A stretch of DNA of 64,000 bases. It comes from Megalobrama amblycephala (lineage: Eukaryota; Chordata; Actinopteri; Cypriniformes; Xenocyprididae). Each line of letters opens with the position of its first letter. Position 1 is the first letter of the stretch. The stretch spans positions 6,230,513-6,294,512 of the forward strand of contig NC_063049.1 of assembly GCF_018812025.1 (NCBI RefSeq), in the 5' to 3' direction. This document shows positions 1-10,925 of the stretch, one piece after another. Under the pieces are notes generated by a model. It was not told the origin of the DNA. It searched no databases and saw only the letters and a program-made list of their open reading frames with translations. The position numbers and the translations under genes are program-made.

Positions 1-857
1 CCACACAGAATTTACCCAACAGTTCTTAATGATACTTGTGATATTGTTAGTCACACCAGTCCCTTGACTTGAATGGCTTGACAGTTTTCCAAAATAACAG
101 TTCACCAAAGTTCATAAAGCACAAAATACTCAATATCCAATTCAATTAAATCACACACACAAAAATAATGTTCAATGTCCAACCAGATAATGCAAAAGAG
201 TTCTCAGAGTTCCCCAGCAGCAAGTATTCAAAGATCACAAATTCAAAATTCAAAAATCAAGTTCAAAGTCTTTGGTATTTACCCAAAGTTTGGGTTCAGT
301 TCACACAATTTTTTTTTTTTTTTTTTTCCAAAGAGTTCAAGTCCCTGTTCGGGCGCCACTTCTGTAACGGTGGCCGCCCCGATTTAACTTAAAGCATTAA
401 AGTTTCAATTGTTCGGGCGCCAGACAAGTCAAAACTTGTCAAGAAAAAATAATAATAATTTTAGTTTCCCGGTACAGCTCATAAACCACCGATACAAAAA
501 AAAGAACGCCATTCAAAATGGCTTAAATGACAGTCACTGAATGAAGGCTTTCAGATCAAGATAAATGTTATTTAAAGAAAAAGGAAAAAAAAATGAACAC
601 AAGACAGTTACTCAATTCATTTTTCAACAGAATTTGTATATTTCTTTTGTCAGTAACAACCAAAACACTGTGATTCACATTGCATAATTCACAATCGATT
701 TTTCTTTCCTTTTAACCAGTTTTCATAGAAAATTACTAAATTTCAAACAACCACAATATAAAACAAAAAAAAACAAAACAAAAACAGACCAGCGATCATC
801 TCGCTCAGTGTATTTGTAGTGAGGAAGCGAGCGTGTTTGCGTGTGTGTGTTTGTGTT

Positions 858-895
<38 letters not shown>

Positions 896-960
896 GCTAT
901 GATTGCTGGCTGCGTATCGGCCACACTACTGGACAGAGAGCCCTGGAAATAGTTTGGGGA
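1..960 (-). mobile_element. LTR retrotransposon, 5' leader and LTR (partial, minus strand)
   Basis: Positions 341-358 are an exact 18-nt reverse complement of the primer-binding site that pairs with the 3' end of tRNA-Lys, so an LTR element lies here on the minus strand. Its LTR should start beside the site; a TG at 363 (TGTAACGG on the + strand) fits the inner LTR end. Positions 1-340 would be leader and gag-proximal sequence and run off the window; I see no gag reading frame in them. The 12-nt core of the primer-site motif recurs at 411-422 inside the putative LTR. A GT microsatellite lies at about 840-893. The far LTR boundary is not resolved, so the right edge given is approximate. Family (Ty3-like or retrovirus-like) cannot be told without pol. 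Confidence 0.5.
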
Positions 961-1005
961 TTTCAATGCGAATACCTGGGCAGGCGAGACAAACTTGGGT
1001 TACGT

Positions 1006-1289
1006 CCCTGATAGCACACGTACATCTCGGAGACGTCTATTTGATGTGTGTGTTTACGTCTGGAAGACGTATTATTTAGGTTGTTTGCTCATCTGGAATA
1101 CGTCTATAGGACGTATCCTGTCAGATGTCAAATAGACGTTTAGAAGATGTCTTTAAGATGTTTATGATTTAGAATGTATGTAAAACTGACATCTTAAAGA
1201 CGTCTATCAGATGTTTGTAAACAGCAGATGCTTTCCAGATGAAGTGATCTTTAACAGACGTCTTGCAGACGTACGTGTGCTATCTGGGG
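1006..1289. mobile_element. MITE with 32-bp terminal inverted repeats rich in AGACGT
   Basis: The left end (CCTGATAGCACACGTAC) is mirrored at the right end (GTACGTGTGCTATCTGG), giving imperfect inverted repeats of about 32 bp around a 284-bp element. The interior is full of ACGTCT/AGACGT hexamers on both strands. No reading frame is credible. No clear target-site duplication was found. Confidence 0.6.
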
Positions 1290-1764
1290 TTGCACCCGGC
1301 AGATGAACCATTCCGGAGATCAATTCCGCCGTCACTCTGCGATCGCGTCCGGTTGCCAAGGAACAGGTTAGGCGATTTCCCGTGAGGTTAGAAGATGTCG
1401 GAGTCAACCAATGCGAATACCTGTAGTAGGCGAGTTAAACTGGGAGGTAGCTGGAGGTATGTTGCACCAGGAAGGCAAACAGTGCAGAGCTCAGTTCCTG
1501 ACGTCACTTTAGGATTGCACCCGGTCAGCGCACAGAAAATCCAGCAACAACAATGGCAGGCCTTCGGTTCAGGTAGCATGTGTCCCACTTCAGTAACCAA
1601 CACGTTTCTTTCTCTCTCTCTCTTTTTTTTTTTTTTTTTCTCTTTTACTTGTCTTCCTTCCGTTTCCCCTTCCTTTTATACCATTTCCTCTTTACTTCCT
1701 GATTGATCATTTCCGCCCATTTTGGAAAAGTAATTTGTATGCATTTTTTTTTCCTGTTTTCTTT

Positions 1765-2030
1765 TCAGTTCGCCACATGGTTTCTCTAGATAAGACCCTT
1801 ATTTCTCGTCTGGGATCGTGTAGAACGCTTTGAAGCTGCGCTGAAACTGTAATTTTGACCTTCAACCGTTTGGGCTCCACTGAAGTCCACTATATGGAGA
1901 AATATCCTAGAATGTTTTCTTCAAAAACCTTCATTTCTTTTTGACTGAAGAAAGAAGGACGTCTTGGATGACATGGGGGTGAGTAAATTATCAGGAAATT
2001 TTAATTTGAAAGTGAACTAATGCTTTAACC
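1765..2030 (+). repeat. Dispersed repeat, copy 1
   Basis: About 265 bp that recurs in reverse orientation in two introns of CD2-like gene A (15743-15961 and 16923-17157). Shared blocks include TCTCTAGATAAGACCCTTAT, GGTTGAAGGTCAAAATTACA (reverse strand) and the GTGAGTAAATTATCAGGAAA end. Non-coding; likely a non-autonomous element or SINE of this lineage. Confidence 0.7.
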
Positions 2031-2270
2031 ACTGACTCATCATGCTGCTGCAAACAGTGAAAATGTCACAGTTGTGGACAGCTGCATTTAGGCATCAGAG
2101 TGGTTCCAAAGCAGGGATTTGTTCAAATGCAAAAGGGTCATTATTGGTCATGTGAATGTAAGTCACAAGTAGACAAACATGTACACATACTCTTCCCCTA
2201 ACCCTAAATTCATAGGGAAATGATAGGTGAATAGTGAATAGCACAGCAGCACCTAACCCTGGTTGTAAGC

Positions 2271-3210
2271 ATACAGTACAGTCCAAAAGTTTGGAACCAC
2301 TAAGATTTTTAATGTTTTTAAAAGAAGTTTCGTCTGCTCACCAAGGCTACATTTATTTAATTAAAAATACAGTAAAAAACAGTAATATTGTGAAATATTA
2401 TTACAATTTAAAATTGCGTACTATTTAAATATATTTGACAAAGTAATTTATTCCTGTGATGCAAAGCTGAATTTTCAGCATCGTTACTCCAGTCTTCAGT
2501 GTCACATGATCCTTCAGAAATCATTCTAATATGCTGATTTGCTGCTCAATAAACATTTATGATTATTTTCAATGTTGAAAACAGTTGTGTATTTTTTATT
2601 TTCAGGATTCCTTGATGAATAGAAAGTTCAAAAGAACAGCATTTATCTGAAATACAAAGCTTCTGTAGCATTATACACTACCGTTCAAAAGTTTGGGGTC
2701 AGTAAGAATTTTTATTTTTATTTTTTTGAAAAGAAATTAAAGAAATGAATACTTTTATTCAGCAAGGATGCATTAAATCAATCAAAAGTGGCAGTAAAGA
2801 CATTTATAATGTTACAAAAGATTATATTTCAGATAAACACTGTTCTTTTGAACTTTCTATTCATCAAATAATCCTGAAAAAAAATATTGTACACAAATAT
2901 TTTGTACAATTGTACATATTAAATGTTTCTTGAGCAGCAGACCAGCATATTAGAATGATTTCTGAAGGATCATGTGACACTGAAGACTGGAGTAATGATG
3001 CTGAAAATTCAGCTTTGATCACAGGAATACATTACTTTGTGAAATATATTCAAATAGAAAACAGTTATTTTAAATTGTAATAATATTTCACAATATTACT
3101 GTTTTTTACTGTATTTTTAATTAAATAAATGTAGCCTTGGTGAGCAGGTGAAACTTCTTTTAAAAACATTAAAAATCTTAGTGGTTCCAAACTTTTGGAC
3201 TGTACTGTAT
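2271..3210. mobile_element. Long inverted-repeat DNA element (940 bp)
   Basis: ATACAGTACAGTCCAAAAG at the left is mirrored by CTTTTGGACTGTACTGTAT at the right. The arms, roughly 2271-2660 and 2820-3210, are largely complementary along their length (for example the blocks around CTCACCAAGGCTACATTTA and CACATGATCCTTCAGAAATC). The central part starts with a second TIR-like block, CACTACCGTTCAAAAGTTTG, near 2678. No coding sequence. Foldback or MITE-type element, possibly two related elements joined. Confidence 0.75.
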
Positions 3211-3231
3211 GTGAAAACACCATTTGACCAA

Positions 3232-4122
3232 TTAAAGATGCCCTTAGAATTGAAAATTGAATTTATCTTGGCATAGTTGAATAACAAATGTTCAGTACAT
3301 GGAAATGACATACAGTGAGTCTCAAACTCCATTGTTTCCTCCTTCTTATGTAAATCTCATTTATTTAAAAGACCTCCGAAGAACAGGCGAATCTCAACAT
3401 AACACCGACAGTTACGTAACAGTCGGGATCATTAATATGTACGCCCCCAATATTTGCGTATGCCAGCTCATGTTCAAGGCATTAGACAAGCGCAGCCAGT
3501 ATTAACGTCTGGATCTGTGCAGAGCTGAATCATCAGACTAGGTAAGCAAGCAAGAACAATAGTGAAAAATGGCAGATGGAGCAATAATAACTGACATGAT
3601 CCATGATATCATGATATTTTTAGTGATATTTGTGAATTGTCTTTCTAAATGTTTCGTTAGCATGTTGCTAATGTACTGTTAAATGTGGTTAAAGTTACCA
3701 TGCATCTTCATTCTTTATAAATCTCTCCAGCAGTGTGTAACGTTATATTTAGCCCTGTTAGCATACTATGAAACTCATTCAGAATCAAATGTAAACATCC
3801 AAATAAATACTTTACTCACATGATCCGACGCATGCATGACGAACATTTTGTAAAGATCCATTTTGAGGGTTATATTAGCTGTGTGAACTTTGTTTATGCA
3901 ATGTATTATAGAGTTGTGAGCTGGGGGCGGGGAGCACAAGCATTTAAATGGGACACTCACAGAAATGGCGCATATTTAATTATGCCCAAAATAGGCAGTT
4001 AAAAAACTGAATAATAAAAAAAAATCTATGGGGTATTTTAAGCTGAAACTTCACAGACACATTCAGAGGACACCTTAGACTTATATTACATCTTGTGAAA
4101 TAGGGTTCTAGGGCACCTTTAA
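3232..4122. mobile_element. TTAA-flanked non-autonomous DNA element
   Basis: The element starts TTAAAGATGCCCTTAGAA and ends TTCTAGGGCACCTTTAA, imperfect inverted repeats bounded by TTAA on both sides as in piggyBac-type insertions. The 891-bp interior has no credible coding sequence. The superfamily assignment rests only on the TTAA target and TIR layout. Confidence 0.6.
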
Positions 4123-6107
4123 TTAAATGTAACAGCCTACAAATAAAAATAAATATACACATTTGCAATCTTTGTTTTTGTTTTGTTTTTTTCTATATTG
4201 CAGCACTATTTGTTGTCTCTCCATGTTGGTTTGAGCATGATTGTTTAATCTGAACGTCATCAAGGAATCTGGCCAATGACAGCTGTGCGCCTTCTACTGA
4301 TCAAGTTTGAACATACATCTGGGGGGATTTCAGAAAGCAAGGTTAACTTACCGTCACATATGCACTGAACTCTCGGTTTATTAACCCAAACCTTGTTTAC
4401 TCAAGGCATGCTGGTTCCAAAAACTCATCAATGACTAAGTTCAGCCAACCCAGAGTATGTTCCCAGTTAACAAACAAGACATTCTCAACAGAGCGATAGA
4501 GACTGAGCGCATTTAGGCCACAATTCAACCGTCTCCATTGACTTTGTATTGCGTGAGGCTGCTTATAACAAAAAACTTATAACAAAAACATAACAAAAAA
4601 CAAAACAATGACTTAAAGCTGGTATGTGACAAGGTTTACAGCAAAATAAATATGAAGTATGAACTGAAACATCAAGTTTGTTTCTGCTAATTGGCTGTAA
4701 GGGCAGAAATTTCAAATCCAGCTTTTGCCTACAGCTCAGATGTAACTAAAATATACATGCAAATGAAATGATTTTATTTGTTACATTTTTACTTCAGTAA
4801 TTTATTTTTGTTGAATACTATGTTGCCCTGTTATGATTAAATGTCCAATTCAATGAACAGTATTTGAGTTCTACTTGTTTAGTATAAAAAGGCATAGATG
4901 GCCTAGATAAAAGTTTACAGGAAATGTGTTTTGAGTTGCAAAAAATAATCATAAGTAAGTTTTAGAATTATGACCTTTACGTTTTTTAATAATTTGCTCA
5001 CACTTCATATCATATCAGGTAGGCTATTGTTTAATTTAATTAGAACTTTAGAACTTTTTCATTAGAACTTTTCACAATTTTGCATGGTTGCAAACACACA
5101 TACATACATATAGAATGAAGTTACATAAGTTACATAAGTAAATATTTGTAATTATGACAAATAAAGAAAACAACATATAGTCAGTTTGAAATGGTGAAAG
5201 AAATTCATGTACCTGATCAGAAGTTTTTATTACATTTGTGTATTTCTAATGCACTTCAATACTGTAATACACTTTTCCCTTTAATGCTACTTTAATGGCC
5301 CTTATTTGCACTTCAAAATATGGACTGCAGCCCTTTGGGCTGTCAAAATATTATGAATTATTAAATGTATTAATTACATTTATTAAACTGATCCTGAGCA
5401 ACAAAAAAACAACAACAACAACAACAACAAAAAAACACAGAAAGTTAAAATGTGAAATAAATCCAGAAACGTTTACTGCATGAAAAGTAAATCATTTTAA
5501 TTTATGCATCACATATAAATCCACAGCTTAATGCAAGACTGCCAAATCATTTAATTGTGTTTTTGTCAGGAGCAGTTGTGGTGCATTGAGAGGTGAAGCG
5601 CACAGAGGAATGTTATGGATGATTATATTTCATCCGCACACACAAAAACACAAGCAGTTCTTCACGTTCACATTTTTCCACCAATGAACGGTCTGTGTTT
5701 TAGTGCATGCACAAGAATAAAACTAATGTGCCGGTTTATGCAATTGCTTCATGTTGTGTTAATGACAGATAATGTCAGGTAAAAGGGAAGCAAAACATTC
5801 TTGATAATTAATGTTGCGTCTGCTGGTTTTATTTCTTCTACAGCTTTAATGCACGTTCGTGTTGTATAGCAACAGGCCATTTCACATTTATTTTCACGCA
5901 ACACTTACTGTGTCTATATTAATAATTTTGTCGGCCATTCACAGTCTTTTAATCCATATAATTTGTGCTCTCATTAATAGTTGTCAATAATAATGTCTGC
6001 GCGCTTATAGCTGTAGCCTACTTGTAACAGTGTAGAGAGAACACAAAGTAACCCCAGTTTAGCGTAGTCTATCCCAATGTCCATACTATCCATAATAATA
6101 TGTGAGA
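4123..6107. other. Intergenic, no gene recognised
   Basis: AT-rich sequence without a supported gene. A block at about 4320-4470 resembles the ends of PIF/Harbinger-like non-autonomous elements common in fish, at low confidence. A short AAC microsatellite lies at 5401-5433. Confidence 0.5.
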
Positions 6108-6476
6108 TTAAAGTCCCCATGAACCGGAAGTTGCAAACGACTTTTCTCCAGTGTTGTGACATATTTCCAAGTGAAACGGAATATTGAATAGAGGGCAGAG
6201 TTTCACTTCAGCGCTCCTCCTCTCCATCTCTCGCTCATAGCAGGCTAACGGTCGGAGGGAAGTGGTTTAAGCGATTTCAACCCAAGCCGTCAAACTGATG
6301 TCTTCAGAGAAGGGACACCGTTGCAGAGGGGAGGAGCATTTTCAGATTTTGATTACATATTACGAAGCCAAACAATTTTTTTGTGTGGATTGACTTGCAC
6401 AGATGAATTGTTCACCACAAAACTAGCAATTTGAGATAACAAAATAAGGTCAATTTTGATTTCATGTGTACTTTAA
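6108..6476. mobile_element. TTAA-flanked MITE (369 bp)
   Basis: Left end TTAAAGTCCCCATGAA and right end CATGTGTACTTTAA form short imperfect inverted repeats with TTAA at both outer edges. The inside is more GC-rich than its surroundings and has no supported reading frame. Confidence 0.5.
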
Positions 6477-6668
6477 AATAAGTCTGTCCCAAAGCATAGT
6501 ATGTTGAAAAAGGGTATACCAAAAGTCCCCGGATGGTCTACTATTTCCGGTAGATTTTCGAAGTGTGGATCCGTGCACACTATAAAGGCTAATATTGCCC
6601 ACAACCCATTGCGTGTTGGACGAGGATTCAGTTCAGAAATACAAACACGAGTAAAAAGTGTTAAAAAG

Positions 6669-7758
6669 CTGGATTGGAAACATTCGTAGAGGTTGTGAGA
6701 TGACAAATACCATTGAAGTTGAGCAGCAACAACTTTTTCAAGCAGCTTTGAAAGATTCGAGATTGGTCTGTAATTGACCATGCCAGAAGGATCGAGACCA
6801 AGTTTTTTTAAGACAGGTGTGACAGCTGCAGTTTTTAACAGAGGAACAACACCAGCACTGAGTAGTTGAGAAATGAGAAGTGAAATAGGCAGTGAGATGA
6901 CAGGTGCACAGTTTTTAAGTGAAGCAGTAGGAGCAGGATCAAGACAACAGAAAGATGCATTTGATTTCTTGATTAGCTCAGAGATATTTAAGCAGGGGTT
7001 GGAGGGTTAAAGTCAGTAAAAGTACCAGGTACAAAATCAGAGGGGAAGTCATGCGAGAGGTGAGAGGAGTTAGTAGGTGAAAAGTGATCATATATGCTAT
7101 TTATTTTATTTTGGAAGAAGTGTAAGAATGACTCACAGAGGTCCGCTGAGTTGCTCATGACAGGTGCAGGAGGATTGGTGAGTTTACTGACCACAGAAAA
7201 CAGTGTTTTAGGACGAGAGGATGCATTAGTAATGAGGGTAGAGTAGCAGCTGGAGCGTGCAGTGTTTAGAGTGGATTTGTATAACTGTATATGTTCCTTA
7301 TAGGCAATAAGATGCACATTCAAACCGGTTTTCCTGTGAAGGTGTTCAAGGCAGCGACCAGTAGTTTTCAGTTTGCAAAGTGCAGGAGTAAACCAGGGAG
7401 ATGTATGTGTAGAAGGTACAAGTTTACATTTAAGAGGATCCGAGCGGTTAGACCAGATAGAAACAGATGAGGATGACAGGCAGTGCAGTGAGAAATAGTG
7501 ACGAACATAACTTGGATGTCGAGCAATCCCAAGCTCCTTACAGAGCCTGTATGTAGTCGAGTCGAGTCGGGGATGCGATATCAGGCTACACAGTTGAGAT
7601 AGTGAGTAGTTGAGCATCATATTTGCGACACAGCTGAATAATAGGCCCAGAGTTAAAACTCTAAGCAGAGCAGGTACTGGGACGTTGCGAGCAATGATAG
7701 GCATGGTTAAATCACTGACAAGCAGTAACAACACAACATCACTGGAGAGCCGCAGCAC
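6669..7758 (-). pseudogene. Broken L2/CR1-type LINE, pre-RT region and reverse-transcriptase fingers
   Basis: Reading on the minus strand, an open stretch (7758-6988) carries the sequence style that precedes the reverse transcriptase in fish L2-type LINEs (ARSSCYSTLITNASSRPKT, LFSVVSKLTNPPAP). After an in-frame stop the reading continues as AAVTPVLKKLGLDPSG then NYRPISNLSKLLEKVVAAQL, the first conserved RT block, and stops being LINE-like near 6669 (LYECFQSSF). The palm with the catalytic YxDD motif and the 3' end are absent, and the endonuclease is not seen. It is therefore a dead fragment. The L2 versus CR1 assignment is from motif memory only. Confidence 0.8.
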
Positions 7759-8986
7759 TCTCGTTGCTAATTGAGCACGATCAGCACAGTGTGGGGACCT
7801 TTTCAGTCAGATTGAATGGCGGGGGGTTACCAACCATCCAAAATACTGTCCACGATAGATAAACGAAGGAGTGGAGACTCACCCGCCAGCTATGTAGAAG
7901 GTCCGTTTGAATAGCGCGAAGACGAAGATCGGCAAACGACAGCAGAGTGGTGTGAGTTGGATGAGTAGCCAGTGATGAGTAGAAGTTACCTGTGTCAGGT
8001 ATAATCCACAGTAGAATGACTATAGTAAAATCCGGTTATAATACAAAAAAGATGAAGTAGAGATCCAGTAGCGCAGGAGAGGAGATGACACGATAAACGC
8101 AAGGCACAACACAGCAACAGACAAACGAATGAATGAAGAATACCAGTGAGAAGCGGCAGCAAGACGCACACATCGTACTCTCACCGGAAACAGAAGGTCA
8201 CTGTTGGGCGGTGTTCCTTAAGAAATAAGAGTGACTTGCTCTCTTTTTAATGTCATAATTTGTAACATTTGTGTTGTTTTATATGTAATATGGATTATTT
8301 TCTCATCCTATTTTTTTGAGGCGGCACTGCCTCCCTTGCCTCCTCGGAGGAAACGCCCATGATTCTTTCCTACAAAACAGTCAGTCTGTCAAACGTGACA
8401 ACAATTATTAATCGTACTTACAGGTTGTGATTCAGAGGAGGAAAGAGCTGGTCCAAATAAACTGGGTACTGACCCATCCCTCAATAACAACCGGCCTGCG
8501 AATCCCTCATTGAATGCATTTAGGCAGTCATCAGTAAAATGATGGGAACACACAGCACAAGGTTCGGGTTTCAAGTTTTCCCTGGTGTCTGCGCAGGCAA
8601 TAAGTGGACGGGCAATATGCTAATGTTTCGTTGTGACGTCACAATGAAAAGACTTAAGATTCGTTTTACAAACGATTCATTTAATTGATTCAGAGTCGAC
8701 TTTTACTTTTGAGTGACAATAACTTAAATTTTGCATGATGTTTCCATTTCACTTAGAGCAATGTTACACACTACATGAAAGGTAATTTTCAAAAATCCTT
8801 AATAGGGGCACTTTAAAAATGTCCCCACAAAGACAATACTAGTGATTTTTCACCTTGTGGGGACATTTTTTTTGGTCCCTATGAGGAAAACAGCTTATAA
8901 ATCATACAAAGTAATGTTTTGCTGTTTTTTGTTTTTGTTTTTGTTTTGTTTTTTGTGTGGTTTTTTTTTGATAGTGCAGGGGACAA
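7759..8986. other. Intergenic, no gene recognised
   Basis: The first ~450 bases may be 5' sequence of the adjacent LINE fragment. The remainder has no supported gene and holds scattered repeat-like blocks and T-rich runs near 8920-8970. Confidence 0.4.
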
Positions 8987-9355
8987 TTAAAGGTGCTCTA
9001 AGTGATCCTGGCTGGAGTAACTTCCTGTTGACGTTCGAAGTGTTGTCAAACAAAACAGAGGCTAGCTAGAGCCTCCCTCCCCCTCCCCTCCGTGCTTCCT
9101 GAAACAGTCATGAACGCACATTTAAAATCATTCTTGTCGGTTATTGGCTGGAGCATGTTTATTATGGTTCGTGGTCCAGGCTGCACCAGTTTGTTTTTAT
9201 TGCCGTTTTCGGAGCTTGTGGCGACTACAGAGACCGCGTTTTTTTACAGCGTGTTCAGGGGACGGGCAGCTAGCGGATAGTGAGGAGATGTTTGTTGTAT
9301 GTGACAAAAAATTTTTTGGCCTAAAAACACGTGACATCACTTAGAGCACCTTTAA
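8987..9355 (+). mobile_element. TTAA-flanked MITE, family 'GGTGCTCTAAG', copy 1
   Basis: Begins TTAAAGGTGCTCTAAGTGAT and ends ATCACTTAGAGCACCTTTAA, so it is bounded by inverted repeats and TTAA. A second copy lies in inverse orientation in the first intron of bzw1 (55372-55753), sharing the internal CTTCCTGAAACAGTCATGAA and GTCCAGGCTGCACCAG (or their complements). Both are non-coding. Confidence 0.8.
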
Positions 9356-10925
9356 AGTCTAATAAATGTTGGTTTAAAGCACTTAATTAATGACATTTTT
9401 TACCATTTTCTGTGACCTAATCTAAAGTGAGAACTATTTACTCCCAATAACCATATTAAAAAAACTCCTCTACTTCTGGTTTAAAATACTGTACATTAAT
9501 TATATGGTTAATAAGTTGTTAACAAAGAAGCTTAAAAAACTTTAAAAAACTATTTTATGACGTATTTAAACAATAATAATTTGTTAATTACAGTAATAAT
9601 CTTTTTGTCAACTTGTTTTCTTTCATTTAGGACTGGTTTTGTATTTCTTTTTACATCTGATTAATCGTAGGCCTCATTTTTTGAGATTAGGAATAGTTAA
9701 AAATAACTATTTTTTGAGGTTTTTAAACAATACTAATTTGTTAATTACAGTAGCAATGAATAAAGAACTCATTTTTGTATATAAGCTATTATTATATTAA
9801 CAATGTAGAGACTACAATATATGAACTATTAATTAACTAATAGTTTGCAAATGATTCTTTCATTACTGTATGCTTATAAAGTTACCATGTATTCAGTAAT
9901 TGTTGTTTAAATAAACATCATGTTGACTTATTTTAATGTCATCTACAAAACACACAAATGCTGCTCATTTATTTTGTGCCCTATTAATAAGACAACCCCA
10001 TTTAATCATTTTGCATATTACTATAGATATACAATGGAAAATCTACGTATTTGATTTACGATCACAATCATTTCAATCTGTTATTTTAAAATGTCTTCGA
10101 AAATTACTTTTACTTTGCATTCTGGCATTCTATCAAATGAGTTTCTCACTAAGAATAGTGCAGATGAACATGACACTGTAATTCCTTCAGTGAAATGCTG
10201 CCATCTGGAGGAGATGTGAAGATAGTGACAGAGAGGCAACATGCCAAACCAATATGTAATATGGGGTATGCAGAGTAAACAGTGCATGAGTCCATGACCA
10301 GTAAATGCCCCAAGAAAACATCCACGGGGGGAAATAAACGAAAATTAAAGAAATTAAAGTTGAGTTTTGGGTTTTATTTTTTTATTTCATTTTTGTTTAG
10401 AAATTGAAAATATTATTATTATTATTATTAGTTCATAATTTAAATACTTTTTAAAATGAAGAGCTTCTTCTCGAATCACTGCAGCTTCTCATTCTGATAA
10501 ATCGCCCATATGATGTGACAAAATGCTCCGGTATTCTGCAACAATCCCTATTATTTGTGTGATATTTTATGATCGCTTTTAGTGTGAAAGTGATCATGGA
10601 AGAACCCATTTTACTCTACAAAACTCAAGTACAGGTTGTTGTCCACTGCTTGCGTCACTTATAAAGGTGCGTTTACCTTCTTTCTCCGCCCAGTTTCAGA
10701 GGTCACTCGATACCTTTTTTTTTCCGATTTTTCCCATACTTTCTGTCCATACACTGTCTCAAAAAAGTGTGTCGACTTTTTAATGTTTTTATTTGTTTTG
10801 GTTTTCAGTATCACTGTCGAGATTCATGCAGTAAATGGGTTTTATTTTTCAAATCGCCATTAGTTAGCTCGGCACAGGCACACACACCGGCTTAAACCGA
10901 AACTAACTCCGAGACGAGAGGGAAG
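9356..10925. other. Intergenic region upstream of CD2-like gene A
   Basis: AT-rich, without a supported gene. A TATA-like CTTATAAAGG lies at about 10657, roughly 270 bp before the gene A start codon, and could be a core promoter; nothing else in the sequence confirms this. Confidence 0.4.

Noticed and set aside
168..392. Short open frames of 70-74 codons
   Set aside because: They run through a T-homopolymer and the LTR primer site, have repetitive composition and no splice or family support.
9936..10181. 81-codon frame
   Set aside because: AT-rich intergenic sequence with no family motif and no splice context.
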